Positions 1 to 9,400 of a stretch of 64,000 nucleotides of DNA are shown one piece after another. Below the pieces are notes generated by a model. It was not told the DNA's origin, did not search any database, and saw only the letters and a program-made list of their open reading frames with translations. This DNA is from Flavipsychrobacter sp. (lineage in GTDB: Bacteria > Bacteroidota > Bacteroidia > Chitinophagales > Chitinophagaceae), in contig JAEUVF010000019.1 in assembly GCA_016787265.1 (NCBI GenBank), positions 20,655 through 84,654 on the forward strand. The letters are read 5' to 3'. The position numbers and the translations under genes are program-made. Position 1 is the first letter of the stretch; each line of letters starts with the position of its first letter.

Positions 1-34
1 CCATTTAATTAGATATACGCTAACTAATATAACT

Positions 35-70
35 CCCGGCAATGGACTACCTTTGCCGGGAATTTTTTTT
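35..70 (+). terminator. Rho-independent terminator of the upstream (off-window) gene
   Basis: An 8-bp stem (CCCGGCAA at 35-42 with TTGCCGGG at 53-60) is followed by a run of eight T at 63-70. It ends a gene that lies before the window and separates it from map, whose ATG is only 5 bases after the T-run. Confidence 0.85.
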
Positions 71-75
71 GACAC

Positions 76-876
76 ATGATATACTATAAAACCAGTACGG
101 AAGTTGAACTGATCCGGGAAAGCAGTTTGCTGGTAAGCAAAACTCTTGCCCATGTTGCCAGTGTAATCAAACCGGGAATGACCACGCTTCAGCTGGATGA
201 CCTGGCGGAAACTTTTATCCGGGATCATGGCGCCGTACCTTCTTTTAAAAATTATAAAGGATTTCCCTTTACCTGTTGCATCAGTGTCAATGATGCAGTG
301 GTACATGGTTTTCCCAATGACCGCCCGCTTCGCGATGGTGATATTGTTTCCGTTGACGTTGGCGTTTACAAAAATGGCTTTCATGGTGATAGCGCTTATA
401 CATTTGCGTTAGGAACAATTAGTGAGGAAGTGAGTCAGTTGCTGGAAGTAACAAAAACATCCCTCTACCTTGGAATTGAAAAAGCGGTGGCAGGTAACCG
501 AGTGGGAGATATTTCCTTTGCAATCCAGGAATATGCAGAAAAGAAATTCAAATACGGAGTCGTTCGGGAATTGGTTGGTCATGGTTTAGGCAGACACCTG
601 CATGAAGAACCCCAGGTTCCGAATTATGGAAAAAGAGGGAGTGGTGCCAAACTGAAAGACGGCCTTGTGATTGCAATTGAACCCATGATCAACATGGGAG
701 TGAAAGAAGTATGGTATGAAGAAGATGGCTGGACCGTAAAAACAAAAGATGGATTACCAGCTGCGCATTTTGAACACACGATTTGCGTGCGAAGGGGAAA
801 AGCTGATATCCTGTCCAGTTTTGAAGAAATTGAGGCTGCTGAGAAGGCAAATACAAATCTTTTTACGAAGAACTGA
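76..876 (+). CDS. map: Methionine aminopeptidase type I
   Basis: Removes the initiator methionine from nascent proteins in the cytoplasm; metal-dependent M24A peptidase. The 266-residue length fits the type I family, and there is no type II insert or N-terminal zinc finger. The five metal ligands are all visible: D94 (VDVG), D105 (GDSA), H169 (GHGLG), E202 (IEPM) and E233 (HFEH). H77 (VVHG) matches the substrate-contacting histidine. The ATG lies directly after the terminator of the previous gene, with no clear -7 box between, so its promoter may overlap that terminator or transcription may read through. In many bacteria map sits in the ribosomal-protein operon; here it stands alone and has its own terminator at 896-940. 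Confidence 0.97.
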   Translation: MIYYKTSTEVELIRESSLLVSKTLAHVASVIKPGMTTLQLDDLAETFIRDHGAVPSFKNYKGFPFTCCISVNDAVVHGFPNDRPLRDGDIVSVDVGVYKNGFHGDSAYTFALGTISEEVSQLLEVTKTSLYLGIEKAVAGNRVGDISFAIQEYAEKKFKYGVVRELVGHGLGRHLHEEPQVPNYGKRGSGAKLKDGLVIAIEPMINMGVKEVWYEEDGWTVKTKDGLPAAHFEHTICVRRGKADILSSFEEIEAAEKANTNLFTKN

Positions 877-895
877 TCGTTTTCCCGCGTGTATT

Positions 896-940
896 AACCT
901 GGTCAGATTGGGTGATTTCACTCCTGACCAGGTTTTTTTT
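896..940 (+). terminator. Rho-independent terminator after map
   Basis: An 11-bp perfect stem (AACCTGGTCAG at 896-906 with its complement at 924-934) runs into eight T at 933-940. It lies 20 bases after the map stop codon. Confidence 0.9.
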
Positions 941-989
941 ATTTCCCAAGTTTACATCTGTGTAAGATTTCACCTTCAAAACCTGGAAA

Positions 990-1436
990 ATGAAAAAAGA
1001 CCAACAACTACAACTGGAAAATGAATTATTGAAATTGCGCCTGCTGGCAGAAACTGGCGCAGTGGTTCATATTGACGGCGATGCCAGTCCGGAAATGGAG
1101 CATGCTTTTTTGCAAATGGTGTTGTCGATTGAAAGCCGGTCTCCGCTAAAAATGATATCCGTACATAGCTTTATTGGGGAACCTGAATTGCCAGCGTTGG
1201 AGCATTTTAAAACGGAGGAGCATTGTGCTGCAGCAGTGGAAAAACTATTACAGTTATTGGATCAGCATTCAATTGATATTGTATTCAGGGAAGATTTAAG
1301 CTGGAAGGAAATGCTTCGTTTCCTGATCTGCGACCTGATGCCTGAGCCGATAGATGACATCCGGCTGCCACAATTAAGGGCTGTTTTTTTCTATGATACA
1401 TTTCATCCGGACAGCGGGCTTTTTATGCCCAATTGA
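990..1436 (+). CDS. Conserved-looking hypothetical protein, 148 residues
   Basis: I do not recognise this family. The 148-residue product is soluble and acidic, with no signal peptide, no membrane segment and no cysteine pattern. It opens with a short charged amphipathic stretch (residues 1-20, lysine/glutamine/glutamate-rich) that could be a coiled coil. The ATG at 990 follows the map terminator by 49 bases, so it is an independent unit. Its end leaves 28 bases before the next gene, whose promoter box lies in that gap. Codon use resembles its neighbours, which supports a real gene. Confidence 0.7.
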   Translation: MKKDQQLQLENELLKLRLLAETGAVVHIDGDASPEMEHAFLQMVLSIESRSPLKMISVHSFIGEPELPALEHFKTEEHCAAAVEKLLQLLDQHSIDIVFREDLSWKEMLRFLICDLMPEPIDDIRLPQLRAVFFYDTFHPDSGLFMPN

Positions 1437-1451
1437 AGCATCGGATATACC

Positions 1452-1459
1452 TATTTTTG
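1452..1459 (+). promoter_or_regulatory. Bacteroidota -7 box of the flavoprotein gene
   Basis: TATTTTTG fits the TANNTTTG consensus. It ends 5 bases before the ATG at 1465, which predicts a leaderless or nearly leaderless mRNA and supports that start over the in-frame ATG at 1393. Confidence 0.5.
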
Positions 1460-1464
1460 CCTTA

Positions 1465-2688
1465 ATGAAAACAAGAACCCTGGTAGTAATAGGAGGGGGC
1501 GCGGCAGGATTTTTTTGTGCCGTGAATGCCGCATCAACTGATTCCGGATGGCGGGTGATTATTCTGGAGAAATCATCCAGGCTCTTATCAAAAGTCAGGA
1601 TCAGTGGAGGCGGAAGGTGTAATGTGACACATGCATGTTTCGAAGTGCCTGCCTTGTCAAAGCGGTATCCACGGGGTGAACAGTTTGTAAAGAAAAGCTT
1701 TGGCTATTTTAATCCATCTGATACGATACATTGGTTTGAAGAGAGGGGTGTTCCGCTAAAAGTGGAAGCGGATGGAAGGATGTTTCCGACAACCAATGAG
1801 TCTTCCACGATTATTGAAAGTCTGTTGAAAGAAGCGGATAAAAAAGGGGTAGAGATCCGGATGAACCAGGAAGTAAAACAACTGGAAAGAACAGGAGATC
1901 AGTGGCATATTCTTACAAGCAGTGGGGAACTCTACGCAGACAAAATTTGTATAGCAACGGGTGGGTATCCCAAAACGCAGCAGTTTGACTGGCTTAAAAC
2001 AACCGGACATAGCATCCAGGAGCCGGTGCCTTCGCTTTTTACGTTCAATTTACCGGGTCATCCCATCCGCGATCTGATGGGGGTGGTCGTGGATCCGGTG
2101 CAGGTAAAGATACCGGGCACAAAACTTCAGGAGAAGGGACCGGTACTGATAACGCACTGGGGATTAAGTGGCCCGGCTATCCTGCGCCTTAGTGCATGGG
2201 GAGCGAGGCAACTGGCCGAAACGGACTGGCATTTCAGGCTGCTCATCAATTGGGTTCCAGTCTATCATGAACAATCCCTGCTGGAGTTTATTCGTCAATT
2301 CCGCAATGAAAAAGGGGCCATGAAAATTCAGAACCGGAATCCATTCAGATTACCGCAGCGATTCTGGGAGTGGATACTGGCAGAAGCCGGTGCCGGTCTA
2401 GAAACCAAATGGGGGGAATTTCCGGCAAGGGAGCAAAATAAACTGGTAAAATTGCTGGCTGCCATGGAGCTGGAAGTGAAAGGGAAAACTACCTTTAAAG
2501 AAGAATTTGTAACAGCTGGCGGAATTAGCCTGTCAGAGGTTAATCCCGCTACTATGGAAAGTAAATTGCAACCCGGTTTGTATTTCGCCGGCGAAGTGCT
2601 GGATGTGGATGGAATAACAGGAGGATTCAATTTTCAGCATGCCTGGACAAGTGGTTGGCTGGCAGCCCGGGATATCATTAAAAAATAG
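1465..2688 (+). CDS. NAD(P)/FAD-dependent oxidoreductase, YhiN/HI0933 family
   Basis: A 407-residue flavoprotein of the HI0933/YhiN (aminoacetone oxidase-like) family; the physiological substrate of most members is unknown. The N-terminus carries the FAD dinucleotide-binding motif VVIGGGAAGFFCA (about residues 6-18), followed by the family's SGGGRCNVTH stretch. The C-terminus has the second FAD contact typical of the family, GITGGFNFQHAW. The reading frame is open to 1393, but the start at 1465 puts the Rossmann motif at the usual distance and sits right after a -7 box. It is an independent unit between the hypothetical gene and rpsA. The fold and cofactor are certain; the reaction is not. 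Confidence 0.9.
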   Translation: MKTRTLVVIGGGAAGFFCAVNAASTDSGWRVIILEKSSRLLSKVRISGGGRCNVTHACFEVPALSKRYPRGEQFVKKSFGYFNPSDTIHWFEERGVPLKVEADGRMFPTTNESSTIIESLLKEADKKGVEIRMNQEVKQLERTGDQWHILTSSGELYADKICIATGGYPKTQQFDWLKTTGHSIQEPVPSLFTFNLPGHPIRDLMGVVVDPVQVKIPGTKLQEKGPVLITHWGLSGPAILRLSAWGARQLAETDWHFRLLINWVPVYHEQSLLEFIRQFRNEKGAMKIQNRNPFRLPQRFWEWILAEAGAGLETKWGEFPAREQNKLVKLLAAMELEVKGKTTFKEEFVTAGGISLSEVNPATMESKLQPGLYFAGEVLDVDGITGGFNFQHAWTSGWLAARDIIKK

Positions 2689-2719
2689 GCTCAAAAGGCC
2701 GGTGGAAGCGGATTTTGCC

Positions 2720-2727
2720 TATCTTTG
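2720..2727 (+). promoter_or_regulatory. -7 box of rpsA
   Basis: TATCTTTG matches TANNTTTG and lies 31 bases before the rpsA ATG. Unlike several other genes here, rpsA has room for a short leader. No clear -33 element was seen. Confidence 0.5.
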
Positions 2728-2758
2728 CAGGCCCGAATAAAACCATCGGGAAATTTCT

Positions 2759-4657
2759 ATGTTTCATAACATTTTTGCTAAACAATTAAACGCTGATGCT
2801 CAGGAGTCTGCTGCTGCCCCTGCAGAAGCAACTACAGCGACAACAACTGCACCTGAGGCGCCGGTAGCGACTGCTCACGACGATTTCGACTGGAGCATCG
2901 ACAAGCGCAATGTAGCTTCCTACAAGGCAGAAGAAAAAGCGAAGTACGACAAAGTGTACGAAGCAACTTTTGTATCCATTACAGATGGAGAACTGATTAA
3001 AGGTTCTGTTGTTGGTTTAACTAAAACCGACGTAGTACTGAATATCGGTTTTAAAAGTGATGGTCTGATATCACTGAACGAATTCCGTGATCTTCATGGA
3101 TTGAAAATCGGTGATGAAGTAGAAGTGATGGTGGTGGAAAAAGAAGACCGCCAGGGTCACCTGCATCTTAGCCGTAAGCAGGCTCGTATTACCCGTGCCT
3201 GGGAGAAAATTGTTGAAGTTCACAAGACCGGTGAAATTGTTACCGGAACGGTTACCAGCAAAACCAAAGGTGGTCTTATCGTGGATGTATTTGGTATGGA
3301 AACCTTCCTGCCAGGTTCTCAGATCGATGTGAAGCCTGTAACTGATTACGATCAATTTGTTGGTAAGACCATGGAGTTCAAAGTGGTGAAAGTAAACGAA
3401 GCCATTAAGAACGCGGTTGTTTCTCACAAAGCACTTATCGAAAGCGATATCGAAGCACAGCGTGCAGAGATCATGGGCAAACTCGAAAAAGGTCAGGTAC
3501 TGGAAGGTACTATCAAGAACATTACCGATTTCGGTGCGTTCATGGACCTGGGTGGCCTCGATGGTCTGCTCTATATTACCGATATCAGTTGGGGACGTAT
3601 CAACCACCCTTCAGAGGTGTTGAAACTGGACCAGAAACTGAATGTGGTAGTACTGGATTTCGACGACGACAAAAAACGTATCAGCCTCGGTCTGAAGCAA
3701 CTCACTCCGCATCCTTGGGATGTGCTGCCTGAGAACATTGCAGAAGGTAATGTTGTGAAAGGTAAAGTTGTGAATATCGAAGATTATGGCGCGTTCCTGG
3801 AAATCATGCCGGGCGTAGAAGGACTGGTACACGTTAGTGAAATTACCTGGGCGAATACTCCGATCAACGCGAAGGAGTTCTTCAAACTGGGTGATGAATA
3901 CGAAGCGAAAATCGTTACCCTTGATAAAGACGCTCGTAAGATGAGTCTTTCTATCAAGCAAATGACTCCTGATCCCTGGAACGAGATCGAGAACAAGTTC
4001 CCTGTTGACAGCCGTCACAGCGGACTGGTGAAGAACATTACTCCTTATGGTGTATTTGTTGAACTCGAGCCTGGAATCGGTGGTATGATCCATATCAGTG
4101 ACCTGAGCTGGCTGAAGCGTTTCAATCATCCGTCTGAGTACACCAAAGTGGGTGAGAGAATCGAGATCATCATCCTTGGAATTGATAAAGAAAACCGCAA
4201 ACTTCAACTTGGACACAAGCAACTCGAAGAAGATCCATGGAATGCACTGGAAGATACATTTGCTATCGGAACTGTGCATGAGGGAACTGTAATCCGTAAG
4301 GACGACAAAGGTGCGATTGTTCAGCTGCCTTATGGCCTGGAAGGATTTGCTCCGAACCGTCACCTCTCCAAAGAAGATGGTGGTTCAGTAAATGCGGATG
4401 AAACCAACCAGTTCATGGTGATCGAATTCGATCGTAATGAAAAGCGGATTGTGGTTAGCCATGCCCGTACCTGGGAAGTTGCCAAAGCTGAGGAAAGAGA
4501 AGCTATCAAGAAGGAAGCTAAAGCAGAAGCCGACAAAACCAAGAAGGCTGTCAAGAATATCCAGAGCAAGGTGGAGAAAGCTACCCTTGGTGACCTGGGT
4601 GTACTTGCTGAACTCAAGAAGAAGCTGGAAGGCGGCGAAGGCGAAGGCGCTCAGTAA
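2759..4657 (+). CDS. rpsA: 30S ribosomal protein S1
   Basis: Binds mRNA on the small ribosomal subunit and helps translation start, which matters in Bacteroidota where Shine-Dalgarno sites are rare. The 632-residue protein has six S1 (OB-fold) repeats, recognisable by their GxVxxxxxxGaxV cores, spread from about residue 75 to 580. Repeats 3-5 are the best matches (ITDFGAFMDLGG, IEDYGAFLEIMPG, ITPYGVFVELEPG). A low-complexity Ala/Thr/Pro-rich stretch of about 40 residues precedes repeat 1, and a lysine/glutamate-rich tail follows repeat 6. Codon use is strongly biased (CTG, GGT, CGT), as expected for a highly expressed gene. It has its own promoter and terminator. Confidence 0.97.
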   Translation: MFHNIFAKQLNADAQESAAAPAEATTATTTAPEAPVATAHDDFDWSIDKRNVASYKAEEKAKYDKVYEATFVSITDGELIKGSVVGLTKTDVVLNIGFKSDGLISLNEFRDLHGLKIGDEVEVMVVEKEDRQGHLHLSRKQARITRAWEKIVEVHKTGEIVTGTVTSKTKGGLIVDVFGMETFLPGSQIDVKPVTDYDQFVGKTMEFKVVKVNEAIKNAVVSHKALIESDIEAQRAEIMGKLEKGQVLEGTIKNITDFGAFMDLGGLDGLLYITDISWGRINHPSEVLKLDQKLNVVVLDFDDDKKRISLGLKQLTPHPWDVLPENIAEGNVVKGKVVNIEDYGAFLEIMPGVEGLVHVSEITWANTPINAKEFFKLGDEYEAKIVTLDKDARKMSLSIKQMTPDPWNEIENKFPVDSRHSGLVKNITPYGVFVELEPGIGGMIHISDLSWLKRFNHPSEYTKVGERIEIIILGIDKENRKLQLGHKQLEEDPWNALEDTFAIGTVHEGTVIRKDDKGAIVQLPYGLEGFAPNRHLSKEDGGSVNADETNQFMVIEFDRNEKRIVVSHARTWEVAKAEEREAIKKEAKAEADKTKKAVKNIQSKVEKATLGDLGVLAELKKKLEGGEGEGAQ

Positions 4658-4680
4658 TACAGAAAGGAATCCAAATACAA

Positions 4681-4710
4681 AAGGTGCAGTGTTGAACTGC
4701 ACCTTTTTTT
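4681..4710 (+). terminator. Rho-independent terminator of rpsA
   Basis: A 10-bp perfect stem (AAGGTGCAGT at 4681-4690 with ACTGCACCTT at 4696-4705) with a 5-base loop is followed by a T-run to 4710. It lies 23 bases after the rpsA stop codon. Confidence 0.92.
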
Positions 4711-5369
4711 ATGGATGAAAACGAAAAAGCCTGCCTTGAAATGCTCCATGGAATAAGTAAACCTAGAAGGTTGGCTGCTGATTTCATAAACATTCACTCC
4801 GTTTATTTGGCCAAATGGTTTTAATTCCCCCTTCGCTACTACGCACCGGTTGCATTCAAAGCAGGCATAAAATTTTAAAGAGCTGGTTTCCCCGTGAGGG
4901 CAAAAAAGTTTACAGGGTATTGGTGTGGGGTAGGAAAACGGCGGAAGCGATTAATTGCCGTGGATTTTCATGGATCTTAGAAAAGAAAGTTGATTGACAT
5001 TGGATTCGTCGGTTTCATAAGATATTGAAAGAGTTCTGGACGGTTGTTACTGGACATTGGATGGTTGGAGGTTGCGATTCCCGTCAATCAACTTCTGATA
5101 CAAATGTAGGAAGCCTGTCGCCCGGGCACAAGAGCGGAATTGCTGAATTTTGGAGGTACGGTAATTACTGCCAGGTTCGTAAAATTTCGACTATCAGAAT
5201 GGGTTGTTACGATGGGAAAAAGGCTAATTTTATGAAAAATCCCCAATATGGTAGATTCCGCACTGATATATTTACGTAGAATTACTATAGTGGATATTGC
5301 GGATTTTTTACATCTTGCAAACCGAAATCTGCTGTTTAGCAGGATTTCACCAATAGTAAAATTCACCGT
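4711..5369. other. 660-bp interval without a supported gene
   Basis: No convincing coding region, tRNA or hairpin was found. Short open frames exist (plus strand 4711-4824 and 5025-5279; minus strand 5088-5423), but none has a promoter box, a domain-like composition or neighbour-like codon use. The last roughly 100 bases must hold the promoter of the response regulator. An untranslated RNA cannot be ruled out by eye. Confidence 0.6.
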
Positions 5370-6041
5370 ATGAAAAAACCAGACCCCAACCATCCTATCA
5401 AGGTGGCTATTGCCGATGACCATGCACTGTTTCGCGCAGGTGTAAAAACCGCCTTGTCAGCGAAAAAAGACGTAGAGCTGATTGCTGAGGCAGATAATGG
5501 GATGCAGCTTTTGAATCTTCTGAAACATATCGAACCGGATGTGATCCTTCTAGATATTCAGATGCCTATCATGGATGGAATCAGCACGCTTCCTGAGATA
5601 CGCAAAATCAATCCCAATGTAAAAGTGATCATTCTTTCCATGCACAATGATCATTCCATGATTTCCAAACTCATGGAAATCGGTGCCAATTCCTACCTCA
5701 CTAAAAATTCTGATTCGGAAACCATCTACCAGGCAATTAAGACCTGTTATGAGCAGGAATTCTTTTTTAATGAGCTGACCAATAAAGCACTGCTGACTGG
5801 TTTGCGCACCCGAAAAAATGAACCGGAACATCTTCTGGATGCCCAGCTATCCGAAAAAGAAATCAGGATTTTGAAATTGATGTGCGAAGAAAAAACTACC
5901 AAAGAGATAGCGGATATTGTCGATATCAGTCCGAGAACCGTAGAAGCAATCCGGGATAAATTAAAGACAAAAACAGGTGCCAAATCAATGGCAGGGCTCG
6001 TAATGTACGCGGTTAAAAAAGGTTTTGTTCAGGAAACCTGA
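5370..6041 (+). CDS. NarL/FixJ-type response regulator (orphan)
   Basis: A two-component transcription factor of 223 residues. The receiver domain (about 11-130) has the acidic pair D16-D17, the phosphorylated D62 in VILLDIQMPIMDG, and K112 in YLTKNS. The LuxR/GerE helix-turn-helix lies at about 150-215 (LSEKEIRILKLM ... TTKEIADIVDISPRTVEAI). This is the usual layout of regulators that dimerise and bind DNA once phosphorylated. No histidine kinase is nearby, so its partner is encoded elsewhere. A hairpin (CCCCTGT at 6112-6118 with ACAGGGG at 6138-6144, then ATTTTTG) could be its terminator. Target genes cannot be told from the sequence. Confidence 0.93.
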   Translation: MKKPDPNHPIKVAIADDHALFRAGVKTALSAKKDVELIAEADNGMQLLNLLKHIEPDVILLDIQMPIMDGISTLPEIRKINPNVKVIILSMHNDHSMISKLMEIGANSYLTKNSDSETIYQAIKTCYEQEFFFNELTNKALLTGLRTRKNEPEHLLDAQLSEKEIRILKLMCEEKTTKEIADIVDISPRTVEAIRDKLKTKTGAKSMAGLVMYAVKKGFVQET

Positions 6042-6058
6042 TCCTGCGAAAACAGCCT

Positions 6059-6250
6059 TTATAAAAAGGCAAGGCTGAGACCACCGGATAATTCAACCGT
6101 TAAAACTTCTTCCCCTGTTTGTGCAGCTTTTGTACATACAGGGGATTTTTGTTTACATAGAATGCCGGCATTGGCTCCAGACATCACGAGTGATCCGGAA
6201 AAAAATACCAGGGCCAAAAAGAACATAAATTTTATTAGGAGAGGTTTCAT
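6059..6250 (-). CDS. Putative small exported protein, 63 residues
   Basis: The frame starting at 6250 encodes a basic N-terminus, a hydrophobic core (FMFFLALVFFSGSLVM) and a plausible signal-peptidase site after ANA. A mature part of about 38 residues follows, with two cysteines 8 apart (CKQKSPVC). The composition looks like a genuine small secreted protein, but I do not recognise it. It converges on the response regulator. A hairpin followed by T residues on the plus strand falls inside it, so the region may instead be mainly a terminator. No good promoter box was found upstream. The frame is open 12 codons further up, but the signal peptide fits the start at 6250. Confidence 0.45.
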   Translation of the reverse strand: MKPLLIKFMFFLALVFFSGSLVMSGANAGILCKQKSPVCTKAAQTGEEVLTVELSGGLSLAFL

Positions 6251-6471
6251 CTCTGTAAGGTTGTGCCCCATCTGACAACAATCCATAACTGCCCGTTGTA
6301 TACGGGGTGAAAAAAAATCTTTTTCTTTTCAATACCCTCGTAAAATTTCTACATAGACTAGGTACTAGTACTCAATTTGGGGGTCCATTCGTCGAAATAT
6401 TCGATAAAAGCTTTCATTTCTTCGACGGTAGTTAGAATTTTAGCGTTATATCCTCGAATCCAAATCCGACT

Positions 6472-9400
6472 ATGAAAAAACTATACTTATTTCTATCCGT
6501 ACTGCTTAACCTCATATTTTACCAGGTCGGCTGGTCCCAGGCCTGTAATCTGATCGTTAATTCGGCCGTTTCTCAGGAATCCAGATGTAAGGCAACCGGA
6601 TCCATAACAGTAACTGCATCTGGCGGAACCGGCAATTACAATTATCGTGTCACAGGGCCTATTGTTACGCCCTATACGTCCTCCTCTGTTATTTCCGGAT
6701 TATCCGCCGGTATATACACAGTGATGGTACAGGATGTAACTACCAATTGCGTAGCTGAGCTGCTGAACATAGAAGTTCCGGGAACATATGAGGATCCCCG
6801 TTTCAACCTGTCAAAAACAGACGAAACCTGTTTGAATTCCAGCAATGGAACCATCACCGTTAATAACCAGACAGGTGGACGTGCCCCTTATACGTTTACC
6901 ATTGTTGCACCCTCACCAGCAGGGGTGGGTACTTCCAACTCAACAGGAATATTTTCAGGTTTACCTGGAGGTGAATATGCCATTGAATTGAAGGACTCTT
7001 GTGGGGGAATTCAGACACGCCGTATCAATGTGCTTTCGTATGACTGGTGGATTGAATACCACAATGGGGCCAGGGTAAACTGTAGGGATGCCAATTTTGA
7101 ATTGAGGCTGCGTGATTCCAGGGGAAACGCAAATACCAATTCTGCCATTTTCGCAACCTTCCAGTATGGAGTTGTGAATAGTCCGGGTGATACCAGCTGG
7201 TTTAACAGCTATCAATTTACCTATGATCTTGAATCCCGTCGGTCTGTTCGTTTAGTGGCGAAGGATGCTTGTGGTAATGTAAGAGGAGTAAACTGGTCTG
7301 ACAACAGCATCCCTTCTGTTGCCAATGTTGTTGCAACCTCTTTCCAATCCTGTAACAGCTTTACGGCATCCATCACAGGCCAGACAAACCTGACCAACCC
7401 AACCTACTGTCTGTTGAATAGCAGTAATGTTCAGGTTGCCTGCAACAATACGGGAATATTTTCCGGTATCCAGGAAGGAACCTATTCCATAACTGTGCGT
7501 GATGATTGTTTCGATACAACCATCACCCGTAATTTCGTACTTGCACAACCTGTGCTGAGTCTGAATCCGAATGTCAGTTTAACCAGAGTGAGTTGTGACC
7601 AGGTTTCTGCCTCCGTAAGCGGCCTGGTGAATTTTACCAATCCCAATTTCTGTCTGTTCAACAGTGCCGGTGTACAATTGGCTTGTAATACAACGGGAAG
7701 TTTCCCCAATCTTGCGAATGGCTCCTATTGTATTGAAGTGAAAGATGGCTGTTATGATACCACTATCTCCAGGTGTTTCACTGTAGCGCCGCTGATTCCT
7801 TCCGTTGCTGCCAGTGTAACAGTAAGTGATCCCCAGTGTGATAATGTTGATATTAGCATAAGTGGACAAACCAATCTGACCAATCCGCAGTTTTGTTTGT
7901 TTGATCAGGCAGGTGTACAAATTGCCTGTAACACTACCGGCAATTTTGGAAACATTCCTTATGGAAATTATTGCATGCGGATTGCGAATGATGCTGCCTG
8001 TTATGACACTACAATTGAACGTTGTTTCACCGTATTGCCGGTTCCGCCATCCGTAAACTCCCAATTGGATGTAGTTAGAAATTGTTCTACGATTGATTTG
8101 AGTATAGGCGGACAAACCAACCTGACCAATCCTCAGTATTGCTTGTATGATGCTTCCAATACATTGATCGGTTGTAATACAACCGGTGTATTTACCGGAC
8201 TTCCTTATGGGTCTTATTGCATGGATATTCGGAACGATGTAAACTGTTATGATACTACGATCCGACGCTGTATTACAGTAACACCCAATATCCCGTCTGT
8301 TGGTTCATTACAGACCGGAAGCCGGGGTTGTACCGGATTTACAATGAGTCTGAATGGACTGACGAATCTTACCAATCCGGTCTTCCGTTTGAAAAACAGC
8401 AGCGGAACCGTAATTGGTACCAATACCAACGGCGTGTTCAGCAATGTACCTTATGGCACGTATTGTATGGAAGTTCAAAACGATGTTGCCTGTTATGACA
8501 CATTAATAACTCGTTGTTTAACAGTAACTCAGAATATTCCAAATGCAGGTTCCGCGCAGTGGTCGAATCGTACCTGTACCGGATTTAATGCAAGGATACA
8601 GTGGGTGAGTAATTTCACGTCACCAACTTACACGCTTCGCGACTCAGCCAATAATATAGTAGCTACCAATTCAACTGGTCAGTTTAATAATATTCCCTAT
8701 GGCTCCTATTGTATTGGAATCCGGGATAATTGTTATGACACTACCATTACCCGGTGTCTGGATGTTCGTCGCCCTGTACCAGGCATCTCCTTACTTGCGC
8801 AACCCTCTTGTGTATTTAACAAAACAAATCTCAGGGTAACGGCATCCAATGGATTTGGACCCTACACGATCAAAGTATATACACCTGGAGATTCTCTGGT
8901 GGCAACTGCAACCAGCTGGAGTACCACCCTTTGGGCGAATGGATTGGATATGTTACCGGGAGGTCAGCAGTACCGGGTTGAATTGACCGATAATTGCGGA
9001 AGTGCCACCACAGCGAATGTTACTCCGGTTATCAGCACATTTAACAGTGATTTGCAGGTAACAGCCAAGTGTCCGTCTGGTGTAAACCAGAATGGGTCTT
9101 CCGAGTTAACCGTAACCGTTAGTTCCAATCTTGGAGTGATCAGTCCGGTTATTATCAGGAAAGATGGTAATGTAGTGAACATGCCGTATAATACGGGCTC
9201 CGTAGCAGTATATAAGTGGATGGATCTTGAGCCGGCAACCTATGTGATTCAATACAACCTCCCAGGAAGTTGTAATAATAAAGGTTATGATACGATAGTG
9301 GTGGGAGCGTATCAATATCCGCAACTGGATAAATCAGCTTCTTACCAATGTGATAACAATTCCTTCAGTGTAGGTGCCAATGTAACAGGAGGCGCTCCGC

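Noticed and set aside
749..1024. 91-codon frame bridging map and the hypothetical gene
   Set aside because: It crosses the map terminator and overlaps both genes out of frame.
3611..4363. 250-codon minus-strand open frame inside rpsA
   Set aside because: Same shadow effect in a strongly biased gene; no domain, no promoter, and S1 repeats on the plus strand explain the region fully.
4711..4824. 37-codon ATG frame directly after the rpsA T-run
   Set aside because: It starts on the last bases of a terminator with no promoter box in reach; the peptide shows no signal or known motif. Kept as a possibility only.
5025..5279. 84-codon frame in the 660-bp gap
   Set aside because: Unusual composition (Gly, Trp, Tyr and Cys mixed without pattern), no promoter and codon use unlike the neighbours.
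7348..8772. Regular array considered as a CRISPR
   Set aside because: The repeats are 243-246 bases, lie in one open frame and code for a protein domain; there are no spacers and no cas genes.
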